From: JACVRN01 sp035276685
GTDB lineage: Bacteria; Acidobacteriota; Blastocatellia; Pyrinomonadales; Pyrinomonadaceae
Direction: 5' to 3'
DNA: 24,073 nt
NCBI GenBank assembly: GCA_035276685.1
Contig: DATELK010000113.1
Coordinates: forward strand, 1 to 24,073
The translations under genes were made by a program, and so were the position numbers. Under the pieces are notes generated by a model that was given only the letters and a program-made list of their open reading frames with translations, ran no database searches and had not been told where the DNA came from. Positions 22,485-24,073 of the stretch are shown here, piece after piece. Within the stretch, counting starts at the first letter, position 1, and every line of letters begins with the position of its first letter.

Positions 22485-23831
22485 TCACCTGTAATTGTCG
22501 AGCCACCAGACGGGAGGCGTGACGTTCTTCCCGTAAGGCTGAATCCAGACGTAGCGGCCGCTCCGGTTCATGTAGCCGTAGACGGCCCTTCTCTCTTCGC
22601 CCGGTCGGTTGCCGCCTACATAAGTCTTGCTGAAGAAGAGGCCGCCTGTGAAGCCCCTGCCGAAGGATGCGCCGAACTTTGGAAATCTCTCTGTTAGCTC
22701 TTTATCCGGCAGCGGCTCGCCGCACCTTTTGATAACGATGCTGCCCGCGAGGTTGATGCAGTTCCAGCTTCCTTCGTCATCCTTGAAATAGGATTCTGCG
22801 GCGGAGCCTTTGAGGTCTCTTCTGTTTGACGGCTGAGGCTTCCCCGTTTTGACTGCGGCCAGCCCGTCCGAGAAGTCCTCGGCGTCGCTGAAGCGCGCGG
22901 GGATTACTAGGCGGCCGGTCTTGTCAATGTAGCCGTAAGAGGACACGTCCGCGTTCATCGTGATAACCTCGCCGTCGCCCATCTCGACCCTGACCTTTTC
23001 GGTCTTCTCCTGAAAGACGAGCGCGCGGCCCTGCCGGAAAGCAGAGACGCGCCTTATGCTCTCGGGCAGCTTGAAGACCACCCGCCCCTCCTTGTTCACG
23101 TAGCCGTAGCGATAATAGCCTGCCCGGAAAGTGCTCTTAATGCCAACTTCCGCGAGCCCTTCGGAGAAAGAGCCAACGGGCTCGTACTCGTCGGCGAGGG
23201 TATCGTTGCCTGCGTATCCTTTGAGATTAATAACGGTCTCGGCCTGACTGTTGATGAAGACGCTCGTCTCGTAGGGTACGACGAGCGCGAGCCCTTCGGA
23301 GAAAGCGTCAGCGCGAACGAAGGGGCCGCCCAAGGCCTGCTCTCCACGCTTATTTACGTAGCCGTCGAAGGTCTCGTGCCACTGGTCGCTGTAGACATCT
23401 ATCTGCGCGAAGCCCTCGTTGAAGGCCGTGCAGGTGAACTTGTTCTGCGGCTTGATGACGAACTGGCCCGAGTGGTCTATGTAGCCGCAGGGGCGCGACT
23501 CTCCATCCTTTATGTACACAGCCGCCACGCCGTCCGAGAAGGGCGACGCGCCGTAATAGCCAAGCGGCACGACGACCCTGCCCGACGAATCTATAAAGCC
23601 CCACTTCTTATCCAGGCTGACGGCCGCGAGCCCTTCGGTGAAGGGCAGAGCCGCGTCGAAGTGCGGCTTGATGACAACGCGGCCCCCGGCATCAATAAAG
23701 CCGTACTTCCCCCTCTCGTCCCACATGACGAAGAGAGCACGTCCACGACCTTCCTGACCGAACGCTGCGTTAAAAGAGGAGAGCAAAACGAGGAGGCAAC
23801 AGAATCCCTGCAACACTCTTATCAACCTCAT
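22485..23831 (-). CDS. Secreted WG-repeat protein
   Basis: With the ATG at 23831 the protein has 448 residues and a classical signal peptide (RLIRVLQGFCCLLVLLSSFN then AAFG-Q). The rest consists of roughly seven to nine WG/KWG-type repeats, each reading about W/Y-G-[FY]-[IV]-[DN]-x-x-G-x-x-[VF]-I, then F-x-x-[AG]-x-x-F-x-[ED]-G-L-A-x-V; the later ones are degenerate. Such repeats form a beta-rich propeller or solenoid and are thought to mediate binding outside the cytoplasm. A TTG at 23873 would add 14 residues and move the start up to the edge of the terminal repeat; I prefer the ATG because it gives a proper leader. No clear Shine-Dalgarno is visible. A TTGTCA -35-like element (complement of 23868-23873) exists but its -10 partner is poor. 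Confidence 0.87.
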   Translation of the reverse strand: MRLIRVLQGFCCLLVLLSSFNAAFGQEGRGRALFVMWDERGKYGFIDAGGRVVIKPHFDAALPFTEGLAAVSLDKKWGFIDSSGRVVVPLGYYGASPFSDGVAAVYIKDGESRPCGYIDHSGQFVIKPQNKFTCTAFNEGFAQIDVYSDQWHETFDGYVNKRGEQALGGPFVRADAFSEGLALVVPYETSVFINSQAETVINLKGYAGNDTLADEYEPVGSFSEGLAEVGIKSTFRAGYYRYGYVNKEGRVVFKLPESIRRVSAFRQGRALVFQEKTEKVRVEMGDGEVITMNADVSSYGYIDKTGRLVIPARFSDAEDFSDGLAAVKTGKPQPSNRRDLKGSAAESYFKDDEGSWNCINLAGSIVIKRCGEPLPDKELTERFPKFGASFGRGFTGGLFFSKTYVGGNRPGEERRAVYGYMNRSGRYVWIQPYGKNVTPPVWWLDNYR

Positions 23832-23874
23832 GCCGACAGAACGAAGCAAAGCTCCGGGACTTGCGATTGACAAA

Positions 23875-23904
23875 CAGGTCAGTACCGCCTGCGGTAGCGG
23901 GCGG
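23875..23904. repeat. Right, inverted copy of the 30-nt terminal repeat
   Basis: It is the reverse complement of 1-30 with one mismatch (T at 23883 where the other copy predicts A). It can fold through CCGC-CT-GCGG and CCGCC/GGCGG. It lies upstream of the WG-repeat gene and about 60 nt before the transposase start, so it may be an independent dispersed repeat into whose neighbourhood the IS inserted. Confidence 0.75.
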
Positions 23905-23961
23905 GTCTAACATACATCCTGACTCTGGTCTAACTAGAAGCAGTCTCATAAATACCCTGCC

Positions 23962-24073
23962 ATGCTACGATCGGGCATGGCTAATGTACGAGGCGAAGAG
24001 CTAACTGATGAACAATGGGCGATTATCGGCCCTCTGATACCCGAACCACCGCGCCGCGAAGATGGACGTGGCC
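23962..24073 (+). CDS. IS5-family transposase, N-terminal fragment cut by the window edge
   Basis: Thirty-seven codons are visible and the frame runs off the end. After a short lead (an alternative ATG is at 23977) it reads L-T-D-E-Q-W-A-I-I-G-P-L-I-P-E-P, then R-R-E-D-G-R-G. This is the start of the DUF4096-type helix-turn-helix region that opens many IS5-family DDE transposases. The IS left end probably lies between the repeat at 23904 and the start codon, perhaps near GAAGCAGTCTCATAAA (about 23938-23953), but without the other end the terminal inverted repeat cannot be confirmed. No ribosome site is evident. Confidence 0.82.
   Translation, partial: MLRSGMANVRGEELTDEQWAIIGPLIPEPPRREDGRG

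Noticed and set aside
1..24073. CRISPR array
   Set aside because: The short tandem repeats have 7-nt units with no spacers and there are no cas genes.

Overview
The window looks like a chromosomal piece from an Acidobacteriota genome, probably a Blastocatellia/Pyrinomonadaceae-type organism. This is inferred from gene content: a 1202-residue Oar-like TonB-dependent receptor with an N-terminal carboxypeptidase-regulatory-like domain, a secreted TPR protein with the same kind of N-terminal domain, several small zinc-ribbon membrane proteins, a WG-repeat protein, and moderately GC-rich coding DNA. No taxonomic marker gene is present beyond one tRNA. Inverted copies of a 30-nt GC-rich repeat lie at the two ends (1-30 and 23875-23904, 29/30 identical), and an IS5-type transposase is cut by the right edge, so the piece may be an assembly contig broken at repeats.

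Layout. 1-230: repeat, tRNA-Glu(CUC) with its own promoter, and a hairpin terminator. 253-5017 (minus): TonB-dependent receptor followed by a TPR lipoprotein-like/secreted protein. 5018-5367: 350-bp gene-free spacer. 5368-6315 (plus): D-2-hydroxyacid dehydrogenase. 6403-8112 (minus): a zinc-ribbon-bearing cytosolic subtilase and a small acidic protein. 8333-19259 (plus): a long, tightly packed run of unknown small protein, sulfite-oxidase-like molybdoenzyme, MscS channel, Nudix-MBL fusion, GAF-PAS-GAF-PAS-STAS sensor, MoxR-type AAA+ ATPase, an orphan HicB-like gene, a VWA protein, a zinc-ribbon two-TM protein, an alpha/beta hydrolase and a 4HBT thioesterase. 19380-20645 (plus): a zinc-ribbon/TM protein ending in a domain I read as LecA (PA-IL)-like, then an unknown small protein. 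20627-23831 (minus): WG-repeat protein, DinB-like protein, unknown helical protein, four-TM protein and SnoaL-like protein, all co-oriented.

How they may work together. In the plus-strand run, MscS, Nudix-MBL, sensor and AAA+ genes overlap in sequence (4, 11 and 14 nt with the starts chosen here), which implies translational coupling. The sensor (STAS output, no kinase domain) feeding a MoxR/VWA pair is the most system-like assembly in the window. A HicB-like antitoxin gene without HicA sits between the AAA+ and VWA genes.

Non-coding structure. Three intergenic spots carry heptanucleotide-period repeats arranged as inverted repeats (1309-1365, 6322-6399, 17285-17327), each with a different 7-nt unit. 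They resemble in style the short tandemly repeated repetitive (STRR) heptamers of cyanobacteria. They are the most distinctive non-genic signal here.
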